Assembly: GCA_051004015.1 (NCBI GenBank)
Contig: JBPCKT010000019.1
Coordinates: 1-49,264 of the forward strand
Reading direction: 5' to 3'
DNA length: 49,264 nucleotides
DNA from: SXOA01 sp051004015
GTDB lineage: Bacteria; Planctomycetota; Planctomycetia; Pirellulales; Pirellulaceae
This document shows positions 31,993-40,739 of this stretch, in pieces (within the stretch, counting starts at the first letter, position 1; every line of letters starts with the position of its first letter). The translations under genes and the position numbers were made by a program. The notes beneath the pieces are model-generated. The model had not been told where the DNA came from. It worked only from the letters and a program-made list of their open reading frames with translations, and did no database searches.

Positions 31993-32424
31993 ATGCGCTG
32001 GATTCTTCATGCATTGGTGGCCGCGGTCATTGGAGTTGGCTTCCTCACACTCGTCCCCTCGTCGGCGAATGCCCAATGGGGAGGATACGGCGACTACTCG
32101 GGAAGCGGTTACGGCTGGTCCGGGGGTTATGGAGGCCAGGGGCGGTACGCTGGCTATCGCGGGAATGATGGGTACGGCGGCAATGGAGGCTACCACCGGA
32201 CCGGAGGCCACGACTACCAGCCCCACTGGCACACCACCCAAACTCCTTATGGCCAGAACAACTGGTACGGGAACGGCCCCCACGACTTCGTCCCGCATCA
32301 GCACTCGCGTACTCCCTGGTCCTACCAGGGTTACAGTAACACCGGAGCCGGGCCGACCACAAGCCACTACCGTCCTCAGCGCAATCACTGCAACCCCCGG
32401 CCGTATTATGACGCGCCGTGGTAG
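31993..32424 (+). CDS. secreted Gly/Tyr/His-rich small protein
   Basis: 143 residues. GGGGGACG precedes the ATG by about 4 nt. A signal peptide (VAAVIGVGFLTLVPSSANAQ) is followed by a mature part made of Gly-Tyr-rich units (GGYGDYSGSGYGWSGGYGGQ) and then a His/Pro/Tyr/Gln-rich half ending RPYYDAPW. No fold is recognised. The composition suggests an extracellular structural, adhesive or metal-binding protein (inference). The gene is flanked on both sides by the same ~200-nt repeat in direct orientation. Confidence 0.7.
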   Translation: MRWILHALVAAVIGVGFLTLVPSSANAQWGGYGDYSGSGYGWSGGYGGQGRYAGYRGNDGYGGNGGYHRTGGHDYQPHWHTTQTPYGQNNWYGNGPHDFVPHQHSRTPWSYQGYSNTGAGPTTSHYRPQRNHCNPRPYYDAPW

Positions 32425-32562
32425 CTCGCGGCGGTAGCGCCAGATCGCGGCAGAGGGCGGAAGAGTTGCTTCCGCCCGCTGTCCGAACTCAGCCCAGGTC
32501 AGACACGCGGGTTGCCCTCGCGGAGAACGCCCTCCCGGATGATCACAGATTGCGCTCGTCGA

Positions 32563-32766
32563 CGCTCGTTCGCAGTCCCCCCTAGTCGTTACCCTGGGAG
32601 AAAGAAGACAGTCACGTCTAGGCTGGGCCGCTCTTGCCCCTTCCCGCCGCAAGAAATGTAGGCCGCCATTCCGTGGCCAGCCATCCGAGCGGACGTTGAT
32701 TGGTCAAAGAATCTGTTGGCAATTCCCGCTCTACTCCGCCGGCTCGCGAGGGGACTCGCGGCCTAC
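32563..32766. repeat. ~200-nt repeat, copy B
   Basis: Direct repeat of 31538-31740. It shares CGCTCGTTCG.AGTCCCC, the CAAGAAATGTAGGCCGCC junction and CCATCCGAGCGGAC.TTGATTGG. Its right end (GGCTCGCGAG..., GCGGCCTAC) departs from copy A. The adjoining stretches 32425-32562 and 32767-33047 contain no convincing gene. Confidence 0.75.
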
Positions 32767-33047
32767 TTTGGGGTCGGAACCGGCGGGATTTTCCGTACTT
32801 TCCCTGAAACGTGGGGGGTGGGAAAAATCTACAAGAAAATGTCCTCCGGGGGCTTGCCGATGACAACCGGACAAGTGTATACTATGGCAATCAGCGGCGG
32901 AGCCGCGCGCGAGGCCAGGGAGGGTGTGCTGTTTGACAATTGGGTCGTAAGGGACGAATATCTTCCGTTAAGAGGATGGACGATTGTGTAAGAGTGTTTG
33001 AAAAACAGCTTATAAAATCGCTGATACATCCCCTGAAATAGCGGGGG

Positions 33048-33283
33048 GTTGGGTGTATCAAGAAAACCTGCCCTGTATCGCGCGAGTCGCGCGAATCGTC
33101 GACGGAAATCGCACTGGGATAAGGAGTTGTGCGATCCGCGCTGATACACTTGGGGCGAAATGGGAACTTGAAAACCTGTATAATCGGAGGGTGGTACGCC
33201 GCTTATCGCGCGAATCCGTGGGAAGAGGAGCGGCGAGGGGGTTAAGGGAGTGGAGGTGGACCCGGCAGCCGAAAGTCAACGAC
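33048..33283. repeat. ~220-nt dispersed element, copy 2
   Basis: Matches 129-398 without the 37-nt insertion. TGTATAAT lies at 33177-33184. A stem can form between GGGTGTATCA (33051-33060) and TGATACA (33142-33148), and a second between GATACATCCCC upstream (about 33023) and the same GGGTGTATC. Within the element, AAAACCTG and ATCGCGCGA each occur twice, so it is internally repetitive. Confidence 0.8.
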
Positions 33284-33310
33284 CCATGACCCAAAACGAA
33301 GATGTTGTTC

Positions 33311-33335
33311 CGGGCAGGCTGGGAGCCTACCCCAC
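33311..33335. repeat. stop-codon-proximal REP-like unit, copy 3
   Basis: On the minus strand the unit GTGGGGTAGGCTCCCAGCC starts within 2 nt of the stop of the PSCyt1/DUF1549 gene, the same position as at the sulfotransferase gene (11535-11558). Confidence 0.7.
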
Positions 33336-33336
33336 G

Positions 33337-36318
33337 TTAGTTCACAAACATGAACTCATTGCTATTGAGCAGCAGACGGCAGGCGTTGGAGAGGCCGTGC
33401 TTTTCGAGGTAAGCGCGGAGGGCGGTGGCTTCGGATTCGCGCGGTGGACGGAGGAGGATGAGCTCGAAGAGGCGGGCGACCTGTGCGTTTTGGTTTTCGC
33501 CGGCTTCGGCTTTCAGCCGTTCGGCGAGGCGTTCGCTTTGGCGGATGACGAATTTGTCATTGAGCATGGTCAGGGCTTGGAGGGCGGTGACGCTGACGGT
33601 GCGGGCGGGGGTGAGCTGCGAGGCGTCGGCGCAGTCGAGGGATTCCATGAAGGGGTCGGGGAGCGTGCGGAAGACGAAGCGATAGACGCTGCGGCGGTAG
33701 TTGGCGGCGTCGTCCGGGTTAAAGTTCTGGTAATCGACGTTGGGGGTGACGTGGATGCCCGGGGTCTGGATGAACTGCCGCACCGATTTCCCCCCCATCG
33801 CCAGGTCCTCGGAGCCGGCGATTTGCACCAGGGCGTCGTGAACCTGCTCGGCCTCCAGGCGGGAGCGGTGCATCCTCCAGAGGTATTTGTTGTCGGCGTC
33901 GATCTCGGCGTTTTTTGGATTGTGGGCGGAGCTCTGCCGGTAGGCGCCGCTGGTGACGATGCGGCGGTGGAGGGTTTTGAGGGAGCCGCCGCTCGTTTGC
34001 AGCTCCAGCGCGAGCCAATCCAGAAGCTGGGGGTGCGTCGGCGGTGAGCCCATTTTGCCGAAGTCGCTGGGCGTATCAACAATGCCGCGGCCGAAGTGAT
34101 AGTGCCAGACCCGATTGGCAATGGACCGCCAGGCCAGGGCGTTCTTCTCATCGCTCGTCCAACGGGCGAGGGCGGCTCGACGCTGGCCCTCTTGCTGGAG
34201 GTCTTCGATGCGCAGATTCGCTGGGAGCTGCTGCAAAAATGCCAGGGCCGCCGGCTGGGCCTCTTCGAGCGGCTGGTTGATGTCGCCCCGCTTGAGAAGG
34301 TGAATGGTTCGGGGCTTGTCGGCGGGCTTGAGTTGGCTGGTGCCGGCGTAGACCATTTGCTGCTGCGGCAGGGCGGCGAGGTCGCGGTCGTACTGCTGGC
34401 TGAGATAGAACTGAGCCAAGTCGGCTTTGTGGACGTTCGTTCGCTCTGCCGGCGGAACAGCGATTGCCGCGGCCACGGGCTGCGGGAGGGCCGCGACATC
34501 CAGCGGCAGCGGAAGTGGCGCATTGGTCAAGCTGAGTCGCGGGCGGCCGATCGTGTGCTGCCGGCCGTGAAGCTGCTTGAGCTCGATGGTGAGCAGCACC
34601 CCCCCTTCGGTCGATAGCGGCGTTTTGAATTCGAAGAGGGCCTGATGTGGCTTTCCTTCCTGCGGGTCGACTCCCCAGGCCGTATCGGGATTGCCGTCGA
34701 TGGCCATGGCAATCGTCCAGCCGGCCTGGTCGAAATCGGCTTTGGCGTTCTGAAGGACGACTGGCGATTTCTTGGAGGGGTCGCTCTGCGGCGCAGCTTT
34801 GACAACAACTTCGTTCAAATGCAGATTGCCGTTGCTCGGCTGGCGGCCGGGACCTTGCTTCGGGAGCGAAGTATCGAGCAGCACCTCCAGCTTGAGCCCC
34901 GTCAGCGGCTTTCCCGTCAGCGGAATGGTGAATGTGTACGTTTCTTTTTCCGGCGTCATTCCTCCGGCCAGATACGAGCCATCCGCCTGTTTCGTGAGCG
35001 TCGTCCCGCTGTCGGCTTTGACTTCGGTCACTTCCGCAACTTGCCAGACGGACTCCGCGGAAGCCACAGTCACTTCCCACCGGACGATGTCTGCGTGCAA
35101 TTCCGGCGTCAGGAGCGACGCATCCAGCTTTTCGCGCAAGCCGGTCAGACTCTCCTTGAGGGACAATAGCTCCGTCCGCCGGCTCGCCGTCTTTGGATCC
35201 GCATCAAAGGCCCGGTCCGCTTTCTCCGTCGCCGCAAAGACAGCCTGCAAGTTGTAGTAGTCCTTCTGATGGATCGGGTCGAACTTGTGGTCGTGGCAGC
35301 GGGCACAGTGAACGGTCGTGCTGAGAAACGTGCTGACGACCGTGGTGAGGACGTCGTCCCGGTCGATGTAGCGGGCAATCTGCCGGTCGATGGCGTCCTC
35401 GCGAATGCTTTGCAGCGAGCTTTCATCCCACGGCCCCGTCGCCAAGAGGCCCGTTGCCGCAATCGCCTGCGGGTCGTCCGGCCAGAGGACGTCCCCGGCA
35501 ATCTGCTGCTGCACGAAGGTGGCGTAGGGAATGTCGCGGTTGAGCGAGCGGATGAGAAAGTCGCGGTAGGGCCAGGCATTTTCCCGCGGGCGGTCCTGGT
35601 CGTGCCCATGCGTCTCCGCGTAATGCACCACGTCCATCCAGTGACGGGCCCACCGTTCTCCATGCCGCGGGCTGGCCAGCAGGCGGTCGACGATTCTTTC
35701 ATAAGCGTCGGGGGCCTCATCGCCTTGAAACGCCGCCATTTCTTCCGGCGTCGGTGGCAGGCCAGACAGATCGAAGTAAACGCGGCGGAGCAGCGTCCGC
35801 TGGTCAGCGGCGGCTGCAGGTGTGAGGCCGCGCGATTTGAGTTCGAAGAGGACGAACGCATCGATGGGGGTTGCATGCCCCTCACTCCGACCCTCTGCCA
35901 AGGGGAGAGGGGGAAATGCAACCAGCGGCCGGTACGCCCAATGCTCCGGCCACACGGCCCCTCCGTCAATCCATTCCCGCAGAGCCGCAATCTGCATTGC
36001 ACTTAGCGGCTCTCCCTTCGGCGGCATGCGCTCGGCAGCATCCTGGCTGGAAACACGGCGCATCAGCTCGCTTTCCGCGGCCTTTCCAGGAACGATTGCC
36101 TGCTTGCCCGACTCCAGGGCCGCGATCGCCCCTTCCCGAGACGTCATTCGCAAGCCCGCCTCCGGCTCCGATTGGCCGTGACACGGCAAGCACTTGGCGG
36201 TCAACAGGGGCTGAATATCCCGATCAAAATCCACCGCCAGAAGAGCTGGTGAAAACAGACCCAACCAGGCGGCCGCCGTCAGGAGCAAGCATGAAGGATG
36301 GCGGAAGAGCCTGAGCAT
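33337..36318 (-). CDS. PSCyt1/DUF1549/DUF1553 planctomycete cytochrome-like protein
   Basis: 993 residues. Signal peptide 1-28. PSCyt1 follows, with a c-type heme site C43-LP-C46-H47 and a later MPPKGEPLS. DUF1549 spans about 150-360 (PIDAFVLFELKSRGL, VYFDLSGLPPTPEEM, ASPRHGERWARHWMDVVHYA). The middle (~430-620) is a beta-rich insert. DUF1553 covers ~690-970 (YHFGRGIVDTPSDFGKMGSP, WRMHRSRLEAEQVHDAL). Such proteins are hallmark exported planctomycete proteins, possibly redox enzymes for sugar degradation. The usual DUF1501 partner gene is not adjacent; what follows is repeat DNA. Confidence 0.95.
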   Translation of the reverse strand: MLRLFRHPSCLLLTAAAWLGLFSPALLAVDFDRDIQPLLTAKCLPCHGQSEPEAGLRMTSREGAIAALESGKQAIVPGKAAESELMRRVSSQDAAERMPPKGEPLSAMQIAALREWIDGGAVWPEHWAYRPLVAFPPLPLAEGRSEGHATPIDAFVLFELKSRGLTPAAAADQRTLLRRVYFDLSGLPPTPEEMAAFQGDEAPDAYERIVDRLLASPRHGERWARHWMDVVHYAETHGHDQDRPRENAWPYRDFLIRSLNRDIPYATFVQQQIAGDVLWPDDPQAIAATGLLATGPWDESSLQSIREDAIDRQIARYIDRDDVLTTVVSTFLSTTVHCARCHDHKFDPIHQKDYYNLQAVFAATEKADRAFDADPKTASRRTELLSLKESLTGLREKLDASLLTPELHADIVRWEVTVASAESVWQVAEVTEVKADSGTTLTKQADGSYLAGGMTPEKETYTFTIPLTGKPLTGLKLEVLLDTSLPKQGPGRQPSNGNLHLNEVVVKAAPQSDPSKKSPVVLQNAKADFDQAGWTIAMAIDGNPDTAWGVDPQEGKPHQALFEFKTPLSTEGGVLLTIELKQLHGRQHTIGRPRLSLTNAPLPLPLDVAALPQPVAAAIAVPPAERTNVHKADLAQFYLSQQYDRDLAALPQQQMVYAGTSQLKPADKPRTIHLLKRGDINQPLEEAQPAALAFLQQLPANLRIEDLQQEGQRRAALARWTSDEKNALAWRSIANRVWHYHFGRGIVDTPSDFGKMGSPPTHPQLLDWLALELQTSGGSLKTLHRRIVTSGAYRQSSAHNPKNAEIDADNKYLWRMHRSRLEAEQVHDALVQIAGSEDLAMGGKSVRQFIQTPGIHVTPNVDYQNFNPDDAANYRRSVYRFVFRTLPDPFMESLDCADASQLTPARTVSVTALQALTMLNDKFVIRQSERLAERLKAEAGENQNAQVARLFELILLRPPRESEATALRAYLEKHGLSNACRLLLNSNEFMFVN

Positions 36319-36408
36319 GACGATGCACCGGCGGCAGGGTGGGAAGGGAGCGTGGGCGGGAAGTCTCCAGTATAGCTAAACTTGACAAAACATGGGGTCG
36401 CACTTTTC

Positions 36409-36619
36409 AACGCAAAGATGCAAAGGCGCTAAGACCCAAAGGAAGACGGGAGGTGCGGAGAAGAAGAGAAGAGACGGAGGACGGGGTTGGGACACGGAAA
36501 ACACGGACGACACGGTGAAGAATAGGAAACAGCAGTCCTAACCGTGTCCCCCGTGTTTTCCGTGTCCCCTGATCTCTTCTTCCTACCTTTGCGCCTCTGC
36601 GCCTTCGCGCCCTTGCGTT
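36409..36619. repeat. long imperfect inverted repeat, AACGCAAAGG family, copy 2
   Basis: AACGCAAAGATGCAAAGGCG at the left mirrors GCGCCCTTGCGTT at the right. An inner pair, GACACGGAAAACACGG (36491-36506) and CCGTGTTTTCCGTGTCC (36551-36567), is nearly perfect. It fills the gap of about 310 nt between the PSCyt1 gene and tadC; no gene is seen there. Confidence 0.75.
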
Positions 36620-36630
36620 AAGTAGAGAGG

Positions 36631-37602
36631 CTACCCGCCCATCGCCGGGAACATGTCGCGGACCATCGTGATTGCGGCGGGGCCGACGAGGACTACGAAA
36701 ATCCCTGGGAAGATGAACAGGACCAGTGGGAAGATCAGCTTCACCGCGGTCTTGGCGGCTTTCTCTTCGGCAATCTGGCGGCGGCGGGTTCGCATGCTGT
36801 CGCTTTGCACGCGAAGGGCCTGGGCGATGCTGGAGCCGAATTTGTCCGCCTGGATGAGGATGGAGGCCAGCGACTTCAGGTCATCGACCCCACTGCGGAT
36901 CCCCAGCTCTTGCAGCACCTGGTTACGGGCGCGGCCGACTTGCAGTTGCAGATTGCAGAGGCCGAATTCGTCCGCGATGGTGCGATGGGACTTCCTCATC
37001 TCTTCGGCGACTTTTCGCATCGCCTGGTCAAGCCCCAGGCCGGCTTCCACGCATACGACCATCAGGTCCAGAGCGTCCGGCAGGCCCAGGAAGATGGCCT
37101 CTTTCCGCTTTTTCGCCAAGTACCAGAGAACCGCCGTGGGCAGATAGAACAGAATGCCGGCACAGGCAATGGTGCGGATGAAAGCGCCGATACTGAAGCC
37201 ATATACGAAAAACGAGACTCCGCCACCGATGATAAAGCCCGCGACCAGGCCAATCACCTTGAGGCACATGTAAATGGAGGGGGCCGACTCTCCGCGAAAT
37301 CCCGCATACGAGAGGGAAAGCTTCAGTTGGCTCTGTTCGTGCTCGCTTTTGGGTTTCAACGGCGCGCTGATCGCCGGCGCGGCCGCTTCCAACATGCGGG
37401 ACATTGACGATCCCTTGGTCTCCACCCGCTTGCGGCCTGACGGGTCGGAAATATCGTCCAGCCGCTGCTCCGTGCGGGACGCGCCCCTGCCGAACCAGTC
37501 GAGGGCCAGCCAGGCGATGGCGGCGATCAGGCCGAAGACCGCCCCGTAGACGATCCAGGGGTTCAGGCCGAACGCGGTTGATTGGGCAAGGAGGAAAAAC
37601 AT
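36631..37602 (-). CDS. tadC: TadC, type II secretion F-domain protein of the Tad system
   Basis: 323 residues. One N-terminal helix, then a cytoplasmic stretch, then the T2SS F domain with two helices near 110-160 and one at the end (LIFPLVLFIFPGIFVVLVGP). GLPDALDLMVVCVEAGLGLD is the family signature. It forms the inner-membrane platform with TadB. It starts 3 nt after the tadB stop, and the three genes cpaF-tadB-tadC run in one direction as an operon. Confidence 0.92.
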   Translation of the reverse strand: MFFLLAQSTAFGLNPWIVYGAVFGLIAAIAWLALDWFGRGASRTEQRLDDISDPSGRKRVETKGSSMSRMLEAAAPAISAPLKPKSEHEQSQLKLSLSYAGFRGESAPSIYMCLKVIGLVAGFIIGGGVSFFVYGFSIGAFIRTIACAGILFYLPTAVLWYLAKKRKEAIFLGLPDALDLMVVCVEAGLGLDQAMRKVAEEMRKSHRTIADEFGLCNLQLQVGRARNQVLQELGIRSGVDDLKSLASILIQADKFGSSIAQALRVQSDSMRTRRRQIAEEKAAKTAVKLIFPLVLFIFPGIFVVLVGPAAITMVRDMFPAMGG

Positions 37603-37605
37603 CGG

Positions 37606-38565
37606 TTAGACCTTGATATTGATGATTTTACGGATGACGAGCGCCCCGACGACTTGCATTACGATGGCCCCGGCCAGCATCTGCTGGCCCATGGGCTCAG
37701 TGACCAGAAGCATCATGTATGTAGGGTTGAGGTACAGCATGACCACCGCCAGGACCGGCGGCAGGGCGAGGAGCACGACGCCGGAGAGACGGCCTTCGCC
37801 GGTAAGGGCCTGGATTTGCCCAAAGATCTTGAACCGCTCGCGGACGATGTAACCGATCTTGTCCAGGATTTCCGCCAGGTCGCCGCCGGTCTGGCGCTGC
37901 AGAACAACCGCCGTGGCAAAAAAGCGGAGGTCCAGGTTCGGGACGCGTTCGGTCATTTCTTCAATGGCGAGCTCCAAAGTCTGGCCGAGATTCTGAGCCT
38001 CAAAGCAGCGACGGAATTCCGTCGAGATCGGCTTCCCCATTTCGTCCGCCACGAGATTGAACCCGGAAGCGAGCGAATGGCCGGCGCGCAGGGCCCGCGA
38101 GATGAGCTCCAAGGCTTCTGGAAACTGCTTGGAGAACTTGGCCAGGCGGCTCTTGCGTTTGAAGTAGACGAACAGGAACGGGATGATTCCGAGCGTTGCT
38201 CCCAGCGGAGCAAAGAGGAGCGGCGCCCGGCAAATCGGGACGAGGATGACTCCCACGCTGGCGATCCCCAGCGAGATCATCAGGAATTTTGTCGGCGTCA
38301 GTGGCACGTCCGCCTGCTGCAAGAACGTCCGCAGATTGATGAAGCGCGAGAACAAGTCCTCAAGGAAATGGGACCCTTCGTCCAGCGGGCTGGAAAGTAC
38401 GCTGGTATCCTTCTTCTTGCTGTTGGGATTCACAGCGCCAGTAAGAATGGCGAGCCGGTCCTCTACCATGCTTTGAGCCGGGCTGAGGACGAAGATGGAG
38501 GCCACGCCCGCCACCAGGCAGGTGACGCCGACAAAAGCCGCGGCAAGGACAAGGATGGTGAACAT
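37606..38565 (-). CDS. tadB: TadB, type II secretion F-domain protein of the Tad system
   Basis: 319 residues. N-terminal helix (MFTILVLAAAFVGVTCLVAG), two helices at ~105-150, F domain (FPEALELISRALRAGHSLAS, GGDLAEILDKIGYIVRERFK), and a C-terminal helical hairpin. It is the partner of TadC in the Tad inner-membrane complex. It lies 47 nt after cpaF and 3 nt before tadC. Confidence 0.92.
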   Translation of the reverse strand: MFTILVLAAAFVGVTCLVAGVASIFVLSPAQSMVEDRLAILTGAVNPNSKKKDTSVLSSPLDEGSHFLEDLFSRFINLRTFLQQADVPLTPTKFLMISLGIASVGVILVPICRAPLLFAPLGATLGIIPFLFVYFKRKSRLAKFSKQFPEALELISRALRAGHSLASGFNLVADEMGKPISTEFRRCFEAQNLGQTLELAIEEMTERVPNLDLRFFATAVVLQRQTGGDLAEILDKIGYIVRERFKIFGQIQALTGEGRLSGVVLLALPPVLAVVMLYLNPTYMMLLVTEPMGQQMLAGAIVMQVVGALVIRKIINIKV

Positions 38566-38612
38566 AGGCAGTACTCAGGCGTTAACGAAGCGTTTTTTGG
38601 ACGGGGGAGGTG

Positions 38613-39938
38613 TTAGTCAATCAGCATCTTGCGGGCTTTGAAGGCGGAGGAGGGCAGGCGGATGCCCGCGGACTCCAGTTTGGACATGCACGCGGGACGG
38701 ACGCCGGTGGCTTCAAAATAGCCGCGGGCGCGGCCCGTTTCGTCGATCCCTTCCTGCACGTAGCGGTAGATGTCCTGCATCACGACCGTGTCCTGCTCCA
38801 TGCCGCAGACCTCGGTGATATGGGTCACGCGGCGGATGCCTCCCTGCAAGCGGCTGGCCTGGATGATCAGATGCACGGCGCTGGCAATCTGCTGGCGCAT
38901 GGCTTTGATCGGCATCTCAAAGCCGGTCATCATGATCATGGTTTCGATACGAGCCAGGCCGTCGCGCGGGGTGTTGGCGTGGATGGTCGTCAGGGAGCCG
39001 TCGTGGCCGGTGTTCATGGCTTGCAGCATGTCGAGCGTTTCCGGTCCGCGGCACTCGCCGATGATGATCCGCTCGGGCCGCATACGCAGGGCGTTTTTCA
39101 CAAGGTCGGTAGCGGTAATGGCCCCCTTCCCTTCGATGTTCGGCGGCCGCGTTTCCAGCCGGACGACGTGGTCCTGCTGGAGCTGAAGTTCCGCCGCGTC
39201 CTCGATGGTCACAATCCGCTCGTGGGTGGGGATGAAGCTGGAGAGCGTGTTGAGCAGTGTGGTTTTTCCGGAGCCGGTGCCGCCGGAGATGATCATGTTG
39301 AGGCGGGCTTTGATGGCCCCTTCCAGCAGCATCACCATTTCCGGTGTGAAGGCCTTAAAATTCAGCAGGTCTTCCAACTTGAGCGCGTTGCCGCCGAAGC
39401 GGCGAATGGAGACCGCGGCTCCGTCGAGGGCGAGCGGCGGAATGATGGCGTTGACGCGGGAGCCGTCGGTCAGTCGGGCGTCCACCATCGGGCAGACTTC
39501 GTCCACGCGGCGGCCGACTTTGGAGACAATGCGGTCAATGATTTGCAGCAGATGGGCGTTGTCCCGGAATTCCACCTGCGTCTTTTCCAGCTTGCCGCGG
39601 CGCTCCACGTAAATGTTCTTGGGGCCGTTGATCAGGATATCGCTGATCGTGTTATCCTTGAGCAGAAACTCTAGCGGACCCAAGCCGAAAGTTTCGTCGA
39701 GGACTTCCTCAATCAGCCGTTCGCGTTCGGTGCGGTTGAGGAAGGTTTCCTCGGTATCGCAGAGGTGCTCGACAACGAGGCGGATTTCGCGGCGGAGGAC
39801 GTCCCCTTGCAACTCGCCGACCTTGTTCAGGTCGAGCTTGTCCACGAGCTTGGTGTGGATTTTCCGCTTGAGCAGATCGAATTCCTCCGCCTTGGCGGCT
39901 TCGGCGGAGCGGGCGGGGGTCTGAGGGGCTTTCGACAT
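38613..39938 (-). CDS. cpaF: CpaF/TadA secretion ATPase
   Basis: 441 residues from ATG 39938 (MSKAPQTPARSAEAAKAEEF). A longer frame to 40037 adds a non-conserved stretch. Walker A GGTGSGKTT is at 219-227. ERIIIGECRGPETLDMLQAM, then GHDGSLTTIHANTP, carry the Walker B and His box of the VirB11/GspE group. N-terminal helices contain the LLKRKIHTKLVDKLD segment typical of CpaF. It powers pilus assembly or secretion with TadB and TadC. Pilin, secretin and CpaE genes are not in the window. Confidence 0.94.
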   Translation of the reverse strand: MSKAPQTPARSAEAAKAEEFDLLKRKIHTKLVDKLDLNKVGELQGDVLRREIRLVVEHLCDTEETFLNRTERERLIEEVLDETFGLGPLEFLLKDNTISDILINGPKNIYVERRGKLEKTQVEFRDNAHLLQIIDRIVSKVGRRVDEVCPMVDARLTDGSRVNAIIPPLALDGAAVSIRRFGGNALKLEDLLNFKAFTPEMVMLLEGAIKARLNMIISGGTGSGKTTLLNTLSSFIPTHERIVTIEDAAELQLQQDHVVRLETRPPNIEGKGAITATDLVKNALRMRPERIIIGECRGPETLDMLQAMNTGHDGSLTTIHANTPRDGLARIETMIMMTGFEMPIKAMRQQIASAVHLIIQASRLQGGIRRVTHITEVCGMEQDTVVMQDIYRYVQEGIDETGRARGYFEATGVRPACMSKLESAGIRLPSSAFKARKMLID

Positions 39939-40057
39939 GGTGTTTGGATGCAGTCGGGGATGTTGGCAAAGAGCGTGCGGCCTGACGGCGCGCTTGAGGT
40001 GCGCGGCAGTCCACAGTCCGTGAAAAGCATAGGTCACGCTGGGCGGGAATCGTCGAA

Positions 40058-40080
40058 GTAGGATGGGCTTCCCAGCCCGT
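40058..40080. repeat. REP-like unit GTAGGATGGGCTTCCCAGCC
   Basis: Lies between cpaF and the small gene upstream of it. It shares GTAGGATGGG with the longer inverted repeat at 45258-45332, and carries an internal GGGCTTCCCAGCCC hairpin. Confidence 0.5.
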
Positions 40081-40116
40081 CCAGGCTTTCCCGCTGAAAC
40101 CGTCCGGTTATGCCGG

Positions 40117-40650
40117 TTATTCGGCTGGGGCGGGCGCGAGCGAAGCGTCGCTGGGGAAGTAGCGGCGGATAAAGAGTTTCCAACCGTCGCGAGCTTTGGG
40201 ACTTAGGGTCACTTTGTCGCCGTTCTCGGCGCGAACGATTCGCTCAAAAGACGAGTCAATAAATAGGATCGTAGTTACGGCTTTTTGGTGAGAGAAACGC
40301 ACGGCAAAATGGTCCCGTTTGCCGTAATCATGCGGCTCCCCCAGATCGGCGGTCCAATCGAAGCTTGCGTCCTGCAGCAAGGAGTGGCGAGCGTGCAGGA
40401 CTCCCGGAGCCTTGCTAACATCCTTCGTTTCGACAATGTCAAACCCTTCCAAGTTGATGATTCGCCCTGTTTTTGGTCGCAATCGGAGAAGCTCAATCCT
40501 TTCGCCATCCCGAATGGCAAGTCCTCCCTCTTTCCCCCAAAAGTCCAAGCTGCGGTGGCTCAGCCCCCAGTTCCACCAGAGGGCAAAACTCGCCATCGCG
40601 ATGGCGACCACGAAAATGGAGAGAACAACGAGTTTGCCGCTGCTACGCAT
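40117..40650 (-). CDS. single-pass membrane protein, unknown function
   Basis: 177 residues. One N-terminal helix (LVVLSIFVVAIAMASFALWW), then an exported beta-rich domain (GGLAIRDGERIELLRLRP, DHFAVRFSHQKAVTTILFID) ending in a Pro/Ala tail. No family recognised. It lies upstream of cpaF in the same direction with about 180 nt between them, so a link with the Tad genes is possible but unproven. Confidence 0.7.
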   Translation of the reverse strand: MRSSGKLVVLSIFVVAIAMASFALWWNWGLSHRSLDFWGKEGGLAIRDGERIELLRLRPKTGRIINLEGFDIVETKDVSKAPGVLHARHSLLQDASFDWTADLGEPHDYGKRDHFAVRFSHQKAVTTILFIDSSFERIVRAENGDKVTLSPKARDGWKLFIRRYFPSDASLAPAPAE

Positions 40651-40739
40651 GTGTGCCGGATTTTCCCAAGGGCCTGACGCCAGTATGATAGTCCTTTGCC
40701 AGTTACCATAGGTGTCTATTCCGCAGGAGCCAATCTGCC

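Noticed and set aside
31964..32437. 157-codon frame overlapping the Gly/Tyr-rich protein gene
   Set aside because: Out of frame with the signal-peptide protein, which has a good ribosome binding site; this one is Thr/Arg/Pro-rich and lacks a start signal.
32716..32991. 91-codon plus-strand frame
   Set aside because: It begins inside repeat copy B, has no ribosome binding site and a composition unlike its neighbours.
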